Below, in pieces: positions 1 through 12,852 of a DNA stretch of 64,000 bases (position 1 is the stretch's first letter; the number at the start of each line of letters is the position of its first letter). The notes under the pieces were generated by a model. That model was not told where the DNA came from and did no database searches. It saw only the letters and a program-made list of their open reading frames with translations. This DNA is from Prevotella melaninogenica (GTDB lineage: Bacteria > Bacteroidota > Bacteroidia > Bacteroidales > Bacteroidaceae): positions 193,501 through 257,500 of the forward strand of contig NZ_CP072348.1 in NCBI RefSeq assembly GCF_018127925.1. Direction: 5' to 3'. A program made the position numbers and the translations under genes.

Positions 1-1266
1 CTATGTATGATGGCTTTCCTGTCTTCGGCACATGTGACAGCACAGTCTTTCAGAAAAGATATTGATGCGAGGCCAGAACTATCTGCAAGTAATGGGGTAG
101 CCTATCCTACGCCTTCAGGAAAACTTACGACACCCCCTGCTGGCTATGTCCCAGTCTATATCTCTCACTATGGACGGCATGGCTCACGTTATCTTTTATC
201 ACGGCAAGACTATACTCGACCGCTGCAGGTACTTGAGCGAGCTGATTCCGCTGGTGTCCTCAGTGAGAAAGGTAGGGAAACAATGGGTAAGATACGTCGT
301 ATGTATGCTGAGTCATACAAGCGTTGGGGCGAGTTGACACCATTGGGTGCTGAGCAGCATAAGCAGATTGCACGACGAATGTTTAAACGTTTCCCATCTG
401 TTTTTCGTGATTCTGTGTGGGTGGATGCCAAGTCAACGGTGGTTATCCGTTGTATTCTCTCCATGGAGAATGCCTTGCAGGAACTCTTGCGACAGAATCC
501 TCATTTGCGAATTCGCCATGATGCGAGTGAACATGATATGTATTACATGAACTTTTCAGACAAGAAACTTGCTCAACAAAAGGAGAGTGAGGAGGTTAAA
601 GAAACTATGAAGGATTGGGAGAAACGCAATATGAATTATCAGCCATTGATGTCCCGCCTTTTTAAAAATGCTGATTATGTTGACAAGAATGTCAATGCAG
701 AGCAGCTGACAACCGACCTCTTTAGCCTTGCTGGTTTTGTGCAGAACTCGGAGATACGTCATTCGTTATCGTTATATGATATTTTTACGCCTGATGAACG
801 TTATCGTCTTTGGCAGCGAACCAATGTTTGGTGGTATCTACACTTTGCAGGTGCACCTCAGAGTGGTGCTAAACAGCCTTTCTCTCAGCGTAATCTCTTG
901 CGTAATATTATCACTGAAGCAGATTCTTGTCTTGCGCTTCCACATCCAGGAGCTACACTTCGTTTCGGACATGAAACAATGGTTATGCCGTTGGCTTGCC
1001 TACTTGTTTTGAATGGTAGTTACGTACAAGTGTTTCAGGTTGATAGTCTTGAAGCAAAGGGTTGGATAGGTTCACGCATCTTCCCAATGGCAGCTAATAT
1101 TCAGCTTGTGTTCTATAAGAACCCAAAAGCAGACGTTCTTGTAAAGGCACTGCTCAATGAGGAAGAAGCGACGCTACCATTGCCTCCGACCTCTAAACCT
1201 TATTACTATAAGTGGAGTGATTTCAGACGTTTCTTCTTGAATCTGATTAATAATTATCGTGATTAG
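1..1266 (+). CDS. histidine acid phosphatase / MINPP-like phytase (5' end outside window)
   Basis: Branch-2 histidine phosphatase, probably an exported enzyme that removes phosphate from inositol polyphosphates or other phosphomonoesters. The catalytic RHGxR loop is visible near the N-terminus (YGRHGSRY) and the C-terminal part holds FGHETMVMPL, whose His-Glu replaces the His-Asp of classical acid phosphatases and resembles the HAE of Bacteroides MINPP-type enzymes. The frame is open to base 1 and the first residues (MMAFLSSAHVTAQ) look like the tail of a signal peptide cut after AQ, so the true start probably lies upstream; 7 is the first ATG in view. A strong hairpin follows the stop. Substrate is inferred from the family only. 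Confidence 0.8.
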   Translation, partial: LCMMAFLSSAHVTAQSFRKDIDARPELSASNGVAYPTPSGKLTTPPAGYVPVYISHYGRHGSRYLLSRQDYTRPLQVLERADSAGVLSEKGRETMGKIRRMYAESYKRWGELTPLGAEQHKQIARRMFKRFPSVFRDSVWVDAKSTVVIRCILSMENALQELLRQNPHLRIRHDASEHDMYYMNFSDKKLAQQKESEEVKETMKDWEKRNMNYQPLMSRLFKNADYVDKNVNAEQLTTDLFSLAGFVQNSEIRHSLSLYDIFTPDERYRLWQRTNVWWYLHFAGAPQSGAKQPFSQRNLLRNIITEADSCLALPHPGATLRFGHETMVMPLACLLVLNGSYVQVFQVDSLEAKGWIGSRIFPMAANIQLVFYKNPKADVLVKALLNEEEATLPLPPTSKPYYYKWSDFRRFFLNLINNYRD

Positions 1267-1333
1267 TGACCTATTAGTTAGGATTCTTCCGAATTATGAA
1301 GTGATAGTTTAAACCTATTATATAATAAAGCAT

Positions 1334-1385
1334 ACAGCGAGGCTCTAAGTTTCTTGCTATAAACTTAGAGTCTCGCTGTGTGATA
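1334..1385 (+). terminator. long hairpin terminator after the phosphatase gene
   Basis: Arms 1334-1352 and 1361-1379 (core CTCTAAGTTT / AAACTTAGAG, with CAGCGAG / CTCGCTG at the base) form a near-perfect stem of about 19 bp around a short loop. It sits 68 bases after the stop, between convergent genes. The T tract is weak, so it may work in both directions or protect the mRNA end. Confidence 0.6.
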
Positions 1386-1478
1386 TTTCTTAAGATTCTA
1401 TGCGCAAGATGCAAACCTTATCACTCCAAACTCCTTTAGGTTTGTCTGTTTTTTTTCACATATCGATTTTTTAAAGAC

Positions 1479-1588
1479 CATCAAATGGTTTGCAATTAAC
1501 GTCCAATTGGCTTGCAAAAGGTGCCCTTTTGAGGTCTTACTAACGCCCTTTTGGAACCTTATTAAGCACCTTTTAAAACCTCTTTTTA
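1479..1588 (+). repeat. 22-bp period array, family A copy 1
   Basis: Units start at about 1479, 1501, 1523, 1545 and 1567, exactly 22 bases apart, with core GCCCTTTTGAGGTC. The joint between units is dyad symmetric (AAAAGG.GCCCTTTT). The same array family recurs near 17.1, 49.0 and 56.3 kb. It lies between the converging phosphatase and susD genes; no gene is seen elsewhere in 1386-1740. Confidence 0.8.
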
Positions 1589-1740
1589 CAACTACTTGAT
1601 AACAAGTAACTTACGAAGGCGATAAAATAACCCGCTTTTAAGGCATTTCCTTACCTTTTTCTCGAACGTTTTGTCAATATATTTCTTAGCCTTGCAGCGT
1701 TAAACCTCACACAGAAGCATGGAGCTGACGGAGGTTTTAT

Positions 1741-3360
1741 TTAGCGTTTATACCCTTTATTCTGTTTCAGCTTTTCGTTGAGGTCTAATGCACGTGATGG
1801 GATAGGGAAGACGATTGTATGACGGTCGGCTTCTGTTTCGGGTGCAGTACGAAGGTCGTAGGACTGATGGAAACGATTGAAGCGGATGAGATCATTACGA
1901 CGCCAACCCTCCCACATTAGTTCCATCAGGCGTTCAGCAAGAATGTTATCTAATGTAGCAGTTCTATTTCCCATGCCACTACGGCTGCGAACGAGGTTCA
2001 GTTCAGTATTACCATTCTCGCCGTTGCGTACTGCAGCTTCAGCCTTCATTAGCAATACATCGGCATAACGGAAGAGAACAATGTCGTTGTCAGGACTTTT
2101 ACCATCGTTAAAGGCGGTACGGTCCACCTCATATTTAGCCATTCTTGCTCCTGCCGTCTTGATATAAGGGCTGTTGGTGAGATTTAACTCTACAGCAAGT
2201 GGCATATAAACAAGTGGTTTGCCATTCTCTAAATATATGATATTTCCATCTACCCGAACTGTGTCAGAGTAGAGGTTATAGGCATATCGCTTGTCAACAT
2301 TACTGGTACCATTGCCGAAAGTCTTCACTGTTGAAATAGTTGCACAGGCTCCATTCTCAGAGCTTGTACCGAAGGCACCGCCATGTGAGTAGTGACGAGA
2401 GCGGAAGAGATACTGGAATTGGTTCTTGTAAAGGTGTTTGTCGAGCGGGATAGTAAAGATATTCTCTGGTGAATTCTCGTTGTTAACAGAGAAGTTGCTG
2501 AGATAATTAGTTGCTAAGGTAAAGCCATCAGCAGTCACCTTATCACAGTAATATTTGCAGGCTTGCCATATATTCATCTGCTGACCATTGATGGTAAAGT
2601 AGGTTTGCTTACCATTAGGTTGTTGATTATCTGTCCAATCAGCATCAGAATAAACCTCACCATTCAGCATCAACTTAGCAAGAAGGAAGTTGGCTACAGA
2701 ACGTGTGACACGTCCATAGTTCTTGCCAAGAAGGTTACTATGACCTTTAGGAAGTAGTGGGGTGACTTCTTGTAGTTCTTTTACAATAAACCGATATACC
2801 TCAGGGCGACTTGCTTGTTCTGCGTTTTCAGTACTTTCGCCAGCCGTCGTTACTAATGGTATATTTCCAAACATATCCATAAGGTAATAGTAGTATAAGG
2901 CACGGATAGCCCTAACTTCCGCCCTATAAGCCTTGTACTGCTCCTCTGTAAGCAATTGTTTATGTTTGTCGATAGTTGTAAGTGCATCATTACTGAATAC
3001 AATTACTTTATAGAGATACTTCCATGTATCGTAGAGCGGTTTGCTGTCTTCTGCCCAGTTATGTGTATATAAATCAGCCCAGAAGCCTCCATCATACCAG
3101 TCTCCACCACGGACAGGTATGATAGCTTCATCGGTTGTGAATGTATTATAATCATATACACCACGATAAGTACCTTGTAATCCCTCACTGTCTTTATCAC
3201 TTCCTATGTAGTTATACAAGGTAGCGACTGCATTGACATATACATCTCTTTCTGTCGTGTAGGTATGTTGTTCATCGAGGCTGTCTTTGCTATTCTCGTC
3301 CAGGCAACCTGTCAATGTGAGGATAGTTAGAAAAAAGAGTGGGCGAAGTAAGTATTTCAT
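1741..3360 (-). CDS. susD: SusD/RagB family nutrient-binding lipoprotein
   Basis: Outer-surface glycan- or peptide-binding lipoprotein that caps a SusC-type transporter. The N-terminus has a lipoprotein signal with lipobox LTLTGC (Cys19). At 539 aa it has the usual SusD length, and the tail carries the family-typical segment LMELMWEGWRRNDLIRFNRF. It lies 32 bases downstream of the susC-like gene on the same strand, the standard susC-susD order, so the two are cotranscribed. The divergent GH2 enzyme next door suggests a galactoside-containing glycan as ligand; that is inference. The symbol is used in the family sense only. Confidence 0.9.
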   Translation of the reverse strand: MKYLLRPLFFLTILTLTGCLDENSKDSLDEQHTYTTERDVYVNAVATLYNYIGSDKDSEGLQGTYRGVYDYNTFTTDEAIIPVRGGDWYDGGFWADLYTHNWAEDSKPLYDTWKYLYKVIVFSNDALTTIDKHKQLLTEEQYKAYRAEVRAIRALYYYYLMDMFGNIPLVTTAGESTENAEQASRPEVYRFIVKELQEVTPLLPKGHSNLLGKNYGRVTRSVANFLLAKLMLNGEVYSDADWTDNQQPNGKQTYFTINGQQMNIWQACKYYCDKVTADGFTLATNYLSNFSVNNENSPENIFTIPLDKHLYKNQFQYLFRSRHYSHGGAFGTSSENGACATISTVKTFGNGTSNVDKRYAYNLYSDTVRVDGNIIYLENGKPLVYMPLAVELNLTNSPYIKTAGARMAKYEVDRTAFNDGKSPDNDIVLFRYADVLLMKAEAAVRNGENGNTELNLVRSRSGMGNRTATLDNILAERLMELMWEGWRRNDLIRFNRFHQSYDLRTAPETEADRHTIVFPIPSRALDLNEKLKQNKGYKR

Positions 3361-3392
3361 ACTTGACAGTTGTTTATGTTGTGTTAAATTGC

Positions 3393-6128
3393 TTAGAACT
3401 TAATACTCACACCGATAGAGTAAGTGCGATAAGGAGGATAGGTACGTTTGTCATCAATACCTAAGGTGTTATCTACTACATAGCTATTGATTATCGGTGT
3501 TAAGCCACTATAACTTGTTATTGTTGCGAGGTTATTGATGCTAAAAGACACACGTAGTGAGTTGATATATTTGTTTTTAACAGGCGTATTCCAACCTATC
3601 GTAAGATAATCAAAGTTTAGATAATCACCTTTTTCCAACCAATAATCCGTCACATTCTGGTCAACAATATTCCGTGCTGGAGCTTCAGCAAGGACATTAT
3701 AGTCAGGGAAGTTTGACATGTTCAGGAAAGAAAGAGTTGTTCCGTTAAATATCTTATGTCCGAAAGCACCATTCATCTGTAAGGAAATATCGAATGCTTT
3801 GTATCTGAAACTTATGTTAGAACCTAAGGTCATCTTAGGTGTTGCTTGTCCTGCGATATATCGGTCACCATGATCGCTGAGGTCGATTACATTATCATTG
3901 TTCAAATCAGCAATGTCGTATTTGTTGTGTCCATGTCCGTTGTCAACGATTCCTTTGCTGTGAGGAAGATAGAAAACTCCTAAGGGTTGACCTACAATCT
4001 GATAGATAATATCATTATATCCACCATGGAAACCTGCGCCATTCATACCGCCAATTGGTGTTATGTCTGATGCAGTCATCTGCCTTCCATTATGTTTACC
4101 ATTGAGAGAAAGGAGCTTGTTCTTTTGCCATGCCATATTGACATTGACATTGAGTTCCATGTCTTTCTTTGATATAGGAACGACGCCAATACCCAACTCA
4201 AAACCACTGTTAGACATAGAACCGATATTTGCCAATAGTTTGTCGAAGGCGAAAGTTGGCACAGGTACGTCATATTCGTAAAGCATATCGGTAGTCTTGG
4301 AATAGTAATACTCTGCTGTAAGGAGCAGACGATTGTTGAACAATCCAAGGTCAGTACCAATATTAAAGGTGCTGCGCGTCTCCCAACGTAGGTCAGGATT
4401 GCTGTTGCGTAAGGTACCCATTGTGACTGTTGGCGTACCATTATACGAGATTAAACCTACTGGGATATATTGCCTTAAGGTCAAATAAGAACTGATTCCA
4501 CCAAGGTTTCCAGATCGACCATAACCAGTTCGAAGGTTCAGAAGACTAATGCTTTTATTGTTGCGTAGGAAACTTTCTTTCTTCATATCCCAGGTTGCTG
4601 AGATAGAAGGGAAGATACCCCACGTATGGTCTTTGCCAACCATTGACGAACCATCTGCACGTGTTGTCAGATTAAGTGTGTATCGGTCGAGCAGTGTGTA
4701 GGTAAGTGTACCCATAAAAGAGGCAAGACTTGGGTCGGCATAACTACTGCCAGTTCCTCCATAAGGACGGTCAGAAGCAGCCCCAAGATTGTCATAACCA
4801 AAGTAATTGTTGGTTAATCCCTTTACTTGTGTCCAAAAAGCTGCTGTCTTCTTTTTCTGATATTCAGCAAGAATGGTGGCAGACAGATTGTTAGCCCCCC
4901 AACGATATTTCCAATCAAGAGAGATGTTACCTAACATATCCTCGGTCTTTCGTTCTCCTCTATATGCTAATCCTTGTGCCCATACCCATGTTGGAGCAAA
5001 CCTTCCGTTCTCCGTTGAGGTGTAAGAATAGGAACCTAAAGCTGCTAACTGAAGGTTATGTGTTAGCTGTAAGGACAACTGCAGATGTGAATTGAACGTA
5101 AGATTCTTCTCATCGTTGCGCTCAAACAGCAATGGTTCTGTTGGTCCTATCTGTGATGCGTTGCCATTCCTCTGCCATCCGTTTCCTGTTTTGTGGAATG
5201 GGAGTGTTGGATTCATCGCAGCAGTAGAGTAGGAAAGTGCTTGAATATCAAATATCTTTTCATCTTGTTGAGATGAACCGAAGGCACCAAAGTCTATCTT
5301 TAGTTTCTCGTCAAAGGCAAGCTGTGAGATGTCTAACTTAGCCACGAAGTTATTGTAATCCTTGTTTTTAATAACCGTTTGACCGCGCACATAGCCTAAT
5401 GAGGCACGATAATTAGACTTCTCACTGCCTCCAATAAAAGCCACGTGGTGTGAGTTTACGAAACCTGTTCGTACTATTTCTTTTTGAAAGTTAGTGTCAT
5501 AACCTTTGTCAACATAGTCTAATCCCAATGCTTTTGCAGCACTAATATACTCCGCAGCATTTAGCATTCGAAGTCGTTTGTATACAACATCGAAGCCAGC
5601 AGTTCCGTCATAGTAGATCTGGAACTTGCTACCATTGCCTCGCTTTGTCTTTACTTCGATAACACCCGATGCTCCTCGTGAACCATACTTAGATGTTTCT
5701 GAAGCATTCTTGAGGATTGTAAAGCTTTCGATATCAGCAGGATAAATGGTGGATAGGGTAGATAAATCAGATGAAACACCATCTATAAGGACCAAAGGGT
5801 CATTACCACCAGTAAGCGATGTCGTACCACGAACACGCACACTGGTCAGCATTGCCATACGATCCTGCCCATTCGTAACGACATTTACACCAACGGCTTG
5901 TCCGGAAAGGGCATTAATTGCAGAGTTTACCAAACCTTTATTCATCTGTTTCTCACCTACCTTTGCCATTGAACCGACGATAGGTAGGGTGTCACTCATG
6001 AGGAATAACGGCTGCTTTTGTTTTGTTGTAATGGCTTTAGGTCTTCTTTGCGCATTTGCAATATCTGTAGAGCCAATTAGTAAAAGGCAGCAAACAAGTG
6101 AATGGGTTAGGAAGTGTTGTCTGGCCAT
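3393..6128 (-). CDS. susC: SusC/RagA family TonB-dependent outer-membrane transporter
   Basis: TonB-dependent beta-barrel importing glycans or peptides, partner of the downstream SusD. A signal peptide ends at ANAQ. The plug domain starts almost at once (ALSGQAVGVNV, LVLIDGV, YGSRGASGVIEVKTK), so the N-terminal carboxypeptidase-like domain of most SusC proteins is missing and the length is 911 aa instead of about 1000. The C-terminus ends in the aromatic strand YSIGVSIKF typical of barrel insertion. A TATATTTG promoter box on this strand lies about 40 bases upstream. No linked hybrid two-component regulator or anti-sigma gene is present. Confidence 0.92.
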   Translation of the reverse strand: MARQHFLTHSLVCCLLLIGSTDIANAQRRPKAITTKQKQPLFLMSDTLPIVGSMAKVGEKQMNKGLVNSAINALSGQAVGVNVVTNGQDRMAMLTSVRVRGTTSLTGGNDPLVLIDGVSSDLSTLSTIYPADIESFTILKNASETSKYGSRGASGVIEVKTKRGNGSKFQIYYDGTAGFDVVYKRLRMLNAAEYISAAKALGLDYVDKGYDTNFQKEIVRTGFVNSHHVAFIGGSEKSNYRASLGYVRGQTVIKNKDYNNFVAKLDISQLAFDEKLKIDFGAFGSSQQDEKIFDIQALSYSTAAMNPTLPFHKTGNGWQRNGNASQIGPTEPLLFERNDEKNLTFNSHLQLSLQLTHNLQLAALGSYSYTSTENGRFAPTWVWAQGLAYRGERKTEDMLGNISLDWKYRWGANNLSATILAEYQKKKTAAFWTQVKGLTNNYFGYDNLGAASDRPYGGTGSSYADPSLASFMGTLTYTLLDRYTLNLTTRADGSSMVGKDHTWGIFPSISATWDMKKESFLRNNKSISLLNLRTGYGRSGNLGGISSYLTLRQYIPVGLISYNGTPTVTMGTLRNSNPDLRWETRSTFNIGTDLGLFNNRLLLTAEYYYSKTTDMLYEYDVPVPTFAFDKLLANIGSMSNSGFELGIGVVPISKKDMELNVNVNMAWQKNKLLSLNGKHNGRQMTASDITPIGGMNGAGFHGGYNDIIYQIVGQPLGVFYLPHSKGIVDNGHGHNKYDIADLNNDNVIDLSDHGDRYIAGQATPKMTLGSNISFRYKAFDISLQMNGAFGHKIFNGTTLSFLNMSNFPDYNVLAEAPARNIVDQNVTDYWLEKGDYLNFDYLTIGWNTPVKNKYINSLRVSFSINNLATITSYSGLTPIINSYVVDNTLGIDDKRTYPPYRTYSIGVSIKF

Positions 6129-6169
6129 ATAAAGAATACAATAAATGTTATTTATACTGTTTATCTAAG

Positions 6170-6177
6170 CAAATATA
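6170..6177 (-). promoter_or_regulatory. -7 box of susC-susD promoter
   Basis: TATATTTG on the minus strand, a match to the Bacteroidota consensus TAnnTTTG, 42 bases before the susC start. No clear -33 TTTG was found. Confidence 0.55.
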
Positions 6178-6220
6178 CATATTTTTCGTGACATAAGTCG
6201 ATGATTACAAGTTTTTTTGC

Positions 6221-6228
6221 TAATTTTG
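6221..6228 (+). promoter_or_regulatory. -7 box of beta-galactosidase promoter
   Basis: TAATTTTG on the plus strand, 72 bases before the GH2 start, back to back with the susC promoter in the divergent intergenic region. Confidence 0.5.
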
Positions 6229-6287
6229 TTGTGTTATCCTTTTATATACTCTTGTGTGAGTTAAGGATTTTAAAGAAAGAAACCTAA

Positions 6288-9467
<3,180 letters not shown>

Positions 9468-9494
9468 GCTGATAGACATCTTTTATAAAATAGA

Positions 9495-9530
9495 AAACGC
9501 CTTTGCAGAATCTCAGCAAAGGCGTTTTTT
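9495..9530 (+). terminator. rho-independent terminator of the beta-galactosidase gene
   Basis: Stem AACGCCTTTGC / GCAAAGGCGTT with a 9-base loop, followed by seven T, 28 bases after the stop. Confidence 0.9.
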
Positions 9531-9583
9531 TGTTTAATATCCGTACAGTCAGCATACCTATCAATGGCAGTGTCTAAATTCTT

Positions 9584-9671
9584 TTCATGAAAATAAATAT
9601 TTTTCTTCACGTAAATAAATATTTTTCTTCATGAAAATAATTCTTTCTTGTCGTGAAAATAATTCGTTTTT
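9584..9671. repeat. 22-bp period array, TTCATGAAAATAA unit
   Basis: Four imperfect units start at 9584, 9606, 9628 and 9650. Each begins TTCATGAA or a close variant (TTCACGTA, GTCGTGAA) followed by an A/T-rich tail. It lies between the terminator of the beta-galactosidase and the end of the SprT-like gene. Confidence 0.75.
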
Positions 9672-9688
9672 AAGCTTCTATCAGTCTT

Positions 9689-10384
9689 TTATTTTAGTAG
9701 TTTCATCTTCTTAATCATCGTTTCGTAGACCTCTGCAGACACTTGTCTACCACGTAGAGAACGCACACGTGGCATACTGCGGAAGTATTCGTCTTGTGAC
9801 TGATACCATGCGTAATGTGCTATTTCACGAGCGCGAGCAAGGGAGATTGCCAACTTACCTGCAGCAGAGGGATTGACGGAAGAGAAAAAATACTTGCCAT
9901 CTTTCGTCTTTAATGCCAATATGAGATAATCTTTGGGCTGTTGTGCGCTGCGTGCTTGTAGGTTGCGTGTGCGCACGGAGATGGTGATGTGTCTGCCGAA
10001 TGAACGATTAATCTTGTCCATCATGCCACGAAAGATAACGCCGTGTGCAGATGTATCTTTTAGTCCTGTATAGGCAATAGAGTAGTGTATCATCTCGTGA
10101 ATGAGCACATCATCTATTTCTTCTGTCGTAAGTTTATAATAGTTGGAAACGGAAATGGTGTAGTCATAGAATGTTGTTCGTCCCCAACTTCGTTTTCTTT
10201 TGCATGCCATTTGTCCCAATCGGGTCTTTCCTCGTGACCATTTCAGTCGTGGGATAGGTAGCTTACTGCTGAAGATGAGGTCGTTGTATTTGTTGAATTT
10301 AGTGGTTAAGCTCTCCTCTTCGCTCATCATAGGTTGCGTTGAGGAGAGCTGTTGGGATGATTCTGTCTTGTGTTGGTTGAACAT
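9689..10384 (-). CDS. SprT-like zinc metalloprotease-fold protein
   Basis: SprT/Spartan-like domain protein of 231 aa. The zinc-binding HExxH motif is visible (IHEMIHYSI) and the third His is probably in SAHGVIF, the usual spacing for the family. The N-terminal 30 residues are polar and low in complexity. The C-terminal third is basic, consistent with DNA contact. Related proteins repair DNA-protein crosslinks, but bacterial SprT-like proteins are poorly characterised, so the role is inference. It is tail-to-head with the broken beta-barrel gene (22 bases apart), so both may once have been cotranscribed. Confidence 0.75.
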   Translation of the reverse strand: MFNQHKTESSQQLSSTQPMMSEEESLTTKFNKYNDLIFSSKLPIPRLKWSRGKTRLGQMACKRKRSWGRTTFYDYTISVSNYYKLTTEEIDDVLIHEMIHYSIAYTGLKDTSAHGVIFRGMMDKINRSFGRHITISVRTRNLQARSAQQPKDYLILALKTKDGKYFFSSVNPSAAGKLAISLARAREIAHYAWYQSQDEYFRSMPRVRSLRGRQVSAEVYETMIKKMKLLK

Positions 10385-10984
10385 ATATCGTGTTAATAGT
10401 TTGGACTTAGAGCCCGAACCGATAGCCTAAGGTGATGGCAAAGGTGCTGTTCTTCAGGTCTTTGTCATTCTCATCCTTCGTATCAGCAACCTTACTGATA
10501 CCCCAAAGGTATCGGGCGTCAAGCTCAATGTTCTTATATGTGTAGGACAAACCTACAGGAATAGAGAAGACACAGCTATGCAGTTTGTCCTTAATGTCGG
10601 TATTGGACTTCTCAAAATATGTCACACCCTTATACTTTACCTCCACGTTTGCTTTGGAACGTGCGCTTACCAGCACATCAGTCTGTATACCGAGCTTTGC
10701 TGTAAGGCCTTTCCATACATGTGCTTGAGCAAGAACTGGAATGCTGATGTAGTTCAGATCAGTTCTGAAATCAGTCAGATAGATATAGCTACCAGCGTTT
10801 CTGTCAAAGTCGATGTGGGCATTCTTGCCAATGACAGTAGTTGTTGGGTTAACAGGAGAGATCTCAAAGTTATTTGTTGGCTCGTAGCCTGGCATTAATA
10901 CTGCCGCATTTGCTTTGGCTCCCTGCATGTTATAGAACACGCCTAATGATACTCCGAACAGCTTACTGAAGTTATATTCGGCAT

Positions 10985-12444
10985 TATTGCTGTCCGATAA
11001 AACCTCCATATACTGCAATATCCTCTCTCAATCCTGCTGAAATAGGCATGATTAGTTCTAATTTCAAATTCCAAGCCCCCCTAGAATAATGACAACTCTT
11101 CTGGTGGGGCTTTTACTTGGGTAATCAATCTATCCCAGTCTCTATGTGGCTGCTCAAAGAAACTCTGTATTGAGACATAACTCATAAGTAGAATTCTTAT
11201 CATTGTTGCCAAGCCTGAGAAGCTCCAAGGTCTCTTTATTTTGTTCTTCACTAGGGTTATAAGCAGATTGGCTATAAGCGTAATCCATATTTGTATTTTT
11301 ATAGCATTCGCACTCTCTCCATAGAAGTATCTTAGCGGGAAATTCTGTTTTATTTGTTTAAATAAGGTTTCTATTTGCCATCGTCTCTTATAGATAGCTA
11401 TAATATCTTCTGCCGACATCTGAAAATCATTGGTCAGCAGTGATATTAATCTGATTTTCCCTTTCTTGGTCTTATCCTGATATGTGATTTTTCTTGCTTT
11501 ATGGTAGATATCTTTTTCCTTTGTATGCTTATGGAAGAGAATGGTTTCTACGCGTACAGCTCCATAATCTGTAGTCATCTGGTAATCTGTATCAGCAATC
11601 CTTTCAAAGCTAAGATTATTTTTCATCTTAGTTACATATATAACGCCTCTTTGCGTCAGTTCAGAGAACTTTTCATAGTTTATATAGGCTCGGTCAAAAG
11701 CAATCAGTTCCTCATTGGCATATCGTTCTGGGATAAGTGCAAACTGATCATGACTAGCTGCAGATGTGAACTTGATATCGCTTGGAACATTCTCATTGGC
11801 AAATATCACTGTATGTACTTTTATTCCACCCTTCTTCTTGCCAGTTTTGGGATTACGTCCTACACCTTTAAAGACTAGGTTAGAAAACAGACTTATTGTC
11901 GTAGAATCTATTATTTGTAGATTCTTCAGCCATTTGGGCTGTCCACTATTTGGGCTGTCCGAGTAAAGCTCATGGCGGTATTTCTCATATAGGTTCATAT
12001 AGATCGAACCGAATATCTCGGAATCTCGACGTTTGTTTGCATCTGATAAGGTACTTCGACAAGGAAAATGCTTTAAACCAAGATGATTAAAGCGATTAAC
12101 ATTAGCAAAGAGAGAGGCTTTTATCTCACGCAGAGAGTCTAAACGCAGCATTACGGCATAAAGCATGACAACAAGATGATGCCATGCATCAAACTTCTTT
12201 ATATAGTGTTCACCTCCCTGAGCTTGGCTCAGAGAGAGAATTTTATCACGATTAAAATAGTTTAACAGTTGAACATATAGTGGCTGTCCGATAAAATGTG
12301 TACTTTTGTTCATCTTATTTCATTGTTTTATTTTGACAACTACAAAGGAAATAAGAAGGGCTGAATGTACAAAACAATCAGCCCGTTTTTTTATTATTCT
12401 GAATTAATAAGATATGAACGCAAAAGTTTTATCGGACACCAATA
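10985..12444 (-). mobile_element. IS4-family insertion sequence, 1460 bp, complete
   Basis: Terminal inverted repeats of 19 bp: left TATTGCTGTCCGATAAAAC, right (inverted) TATTGGTGTCCGATAAAAC, one mismatch. Direct target duplication ATTCGGCAT flanks it at 10976-10984 and 12445-12453 (9 bp). It carries a single intact transposase gene on the minus strand. It is inserted in an outer-membrane barrel gene. Confidence 0.92.
11081..12313 (-). CDS. IS4-family DDE transposase
   Basis: Intact 410 aa transposase. The N-terminus resembles the DUF4372 domain found in front of DDE_Tnp_1 in this family. Catalytic residues are visible as IIDSTTISLF (first Asp), LIAFDRAYI (second Asp) and the IS4 YREK signature YKRRWQIETLFKQIK, which fits Y-x2-R-x3-E-x6-K exactly. 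No stop or frameshift is present, so the element may still be active. Confidence 0.93.
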   Translation of the reverse strand: MNKSTHFIGQPLYVQLLNYFNRDKILSLSQAQGGEHYIKKFDAWHHLVVMLYAVMLRLDSLREIKASLFANVNRFNHLGLKHFPCRSTLSDANKRRDSEIFGSIYMNLYEKYRHELYSDSPNSGQPKWLKNLQIIDSTTISLFSNLVFKGVGRNPKTGKKKGGIKVHTVIFANENVPSDIKFTSAASHDQFALIPERYANEELIAFDRAYINYEKFSELTQRGVIYVTKMKNNLSFERIADTDYQMTTDYGAVRVETILFHKHTKEKDIYHKARKITYQDKTKKGKIRLISLLTNDFQMSAEDIIAIYKRRWQIETLFKQIKQNFPLRYFYGESANAIKIQIWITLIANLLITLVKNKIKRPWSFSGLATMIRILLMSYVSIQSFFEQPHRDWDRLITQVKAPPEELSLF

Positions 12445-12697
12445 ATTCGGCATCTACACCAGCGACAAAGCCAGCCTTCGGACTGTAAGCTTCTTTGAGT
12501 TTACTACCTGAGAAGTCGGAGACGGTCATGCCAATACGTGGTGTAATGGTGAATTTACTGTTTGAGTTTTGTGCGTTTGCAGCCCATGGTATGAGTGCTA
12601 GAGCTGCGATTAAGAATAAATTTTTCATTGTTTGTATAAGCTTTTAGTTTGTTATTGATAAACTTTTGAGTATTGTTCGATAGACGTTTTAATGACA

Positions 12698-12705
12698 CAA
12701 AGTTA
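12698..12705 (-). promoter_or_regulatory. -7 box of the broken beta-barrel gene
   Basis: TAACTTTG on the minus strand, 70 bases before the ATG at 12628; consensus TAnnTTTG. Confidence 0.5.
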
Positions 12706-12781
12706 CGAAATTAATCATAGAACAGCAACTCTATGCTTGTTTTTCTGTATAGAGTAGGGGGTGAAGGTTGTATGAAACAAT

Positions 12782-12810
12782 AAAGGCAGACGTTATTGTC
12801 TGCCTTTATG
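12782..12810 (-). terminator. terminator of the rsfS-ftsH-cdsA operon
   Basis: Perfect 10-bp stem AAAGGCAGAC / GTCTGCCTTT with a 6-base loop, 45 bases past the cdsA stop. The short A and T runs allow two-way action. Confidence 0.75.
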
Positions 12811-12852
12811 TGTGTTGTATATTATGTCTTAAGACTTTATAATGTATAGTCT

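Larger units (their letters stand above)
10407..12628 (-). pseudogene. outer-membrane beta-barrel protein split by an IS element
   Basis: PorT-like outer-membrane barrel with signal peptide ending AANAQ. The first 61 codons plus one base are at 12628-12445, the rest at 10975-10407. Removing bases 10976-12444 (IS plus one 9-bp target copy) restores one continuous frame: the last 5' base at 12445 is codon position 1 and the next at 10975 is position 2, giving a 250 aa protein that ends in the barrel strand ITLGYRFGL. Reading frames running into the IS on either side (start at 11018, stop at 12404) are artefacts. The disruption is clean and recent: no other frameshift is seen in the two halves. 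Confidence 0.88.
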
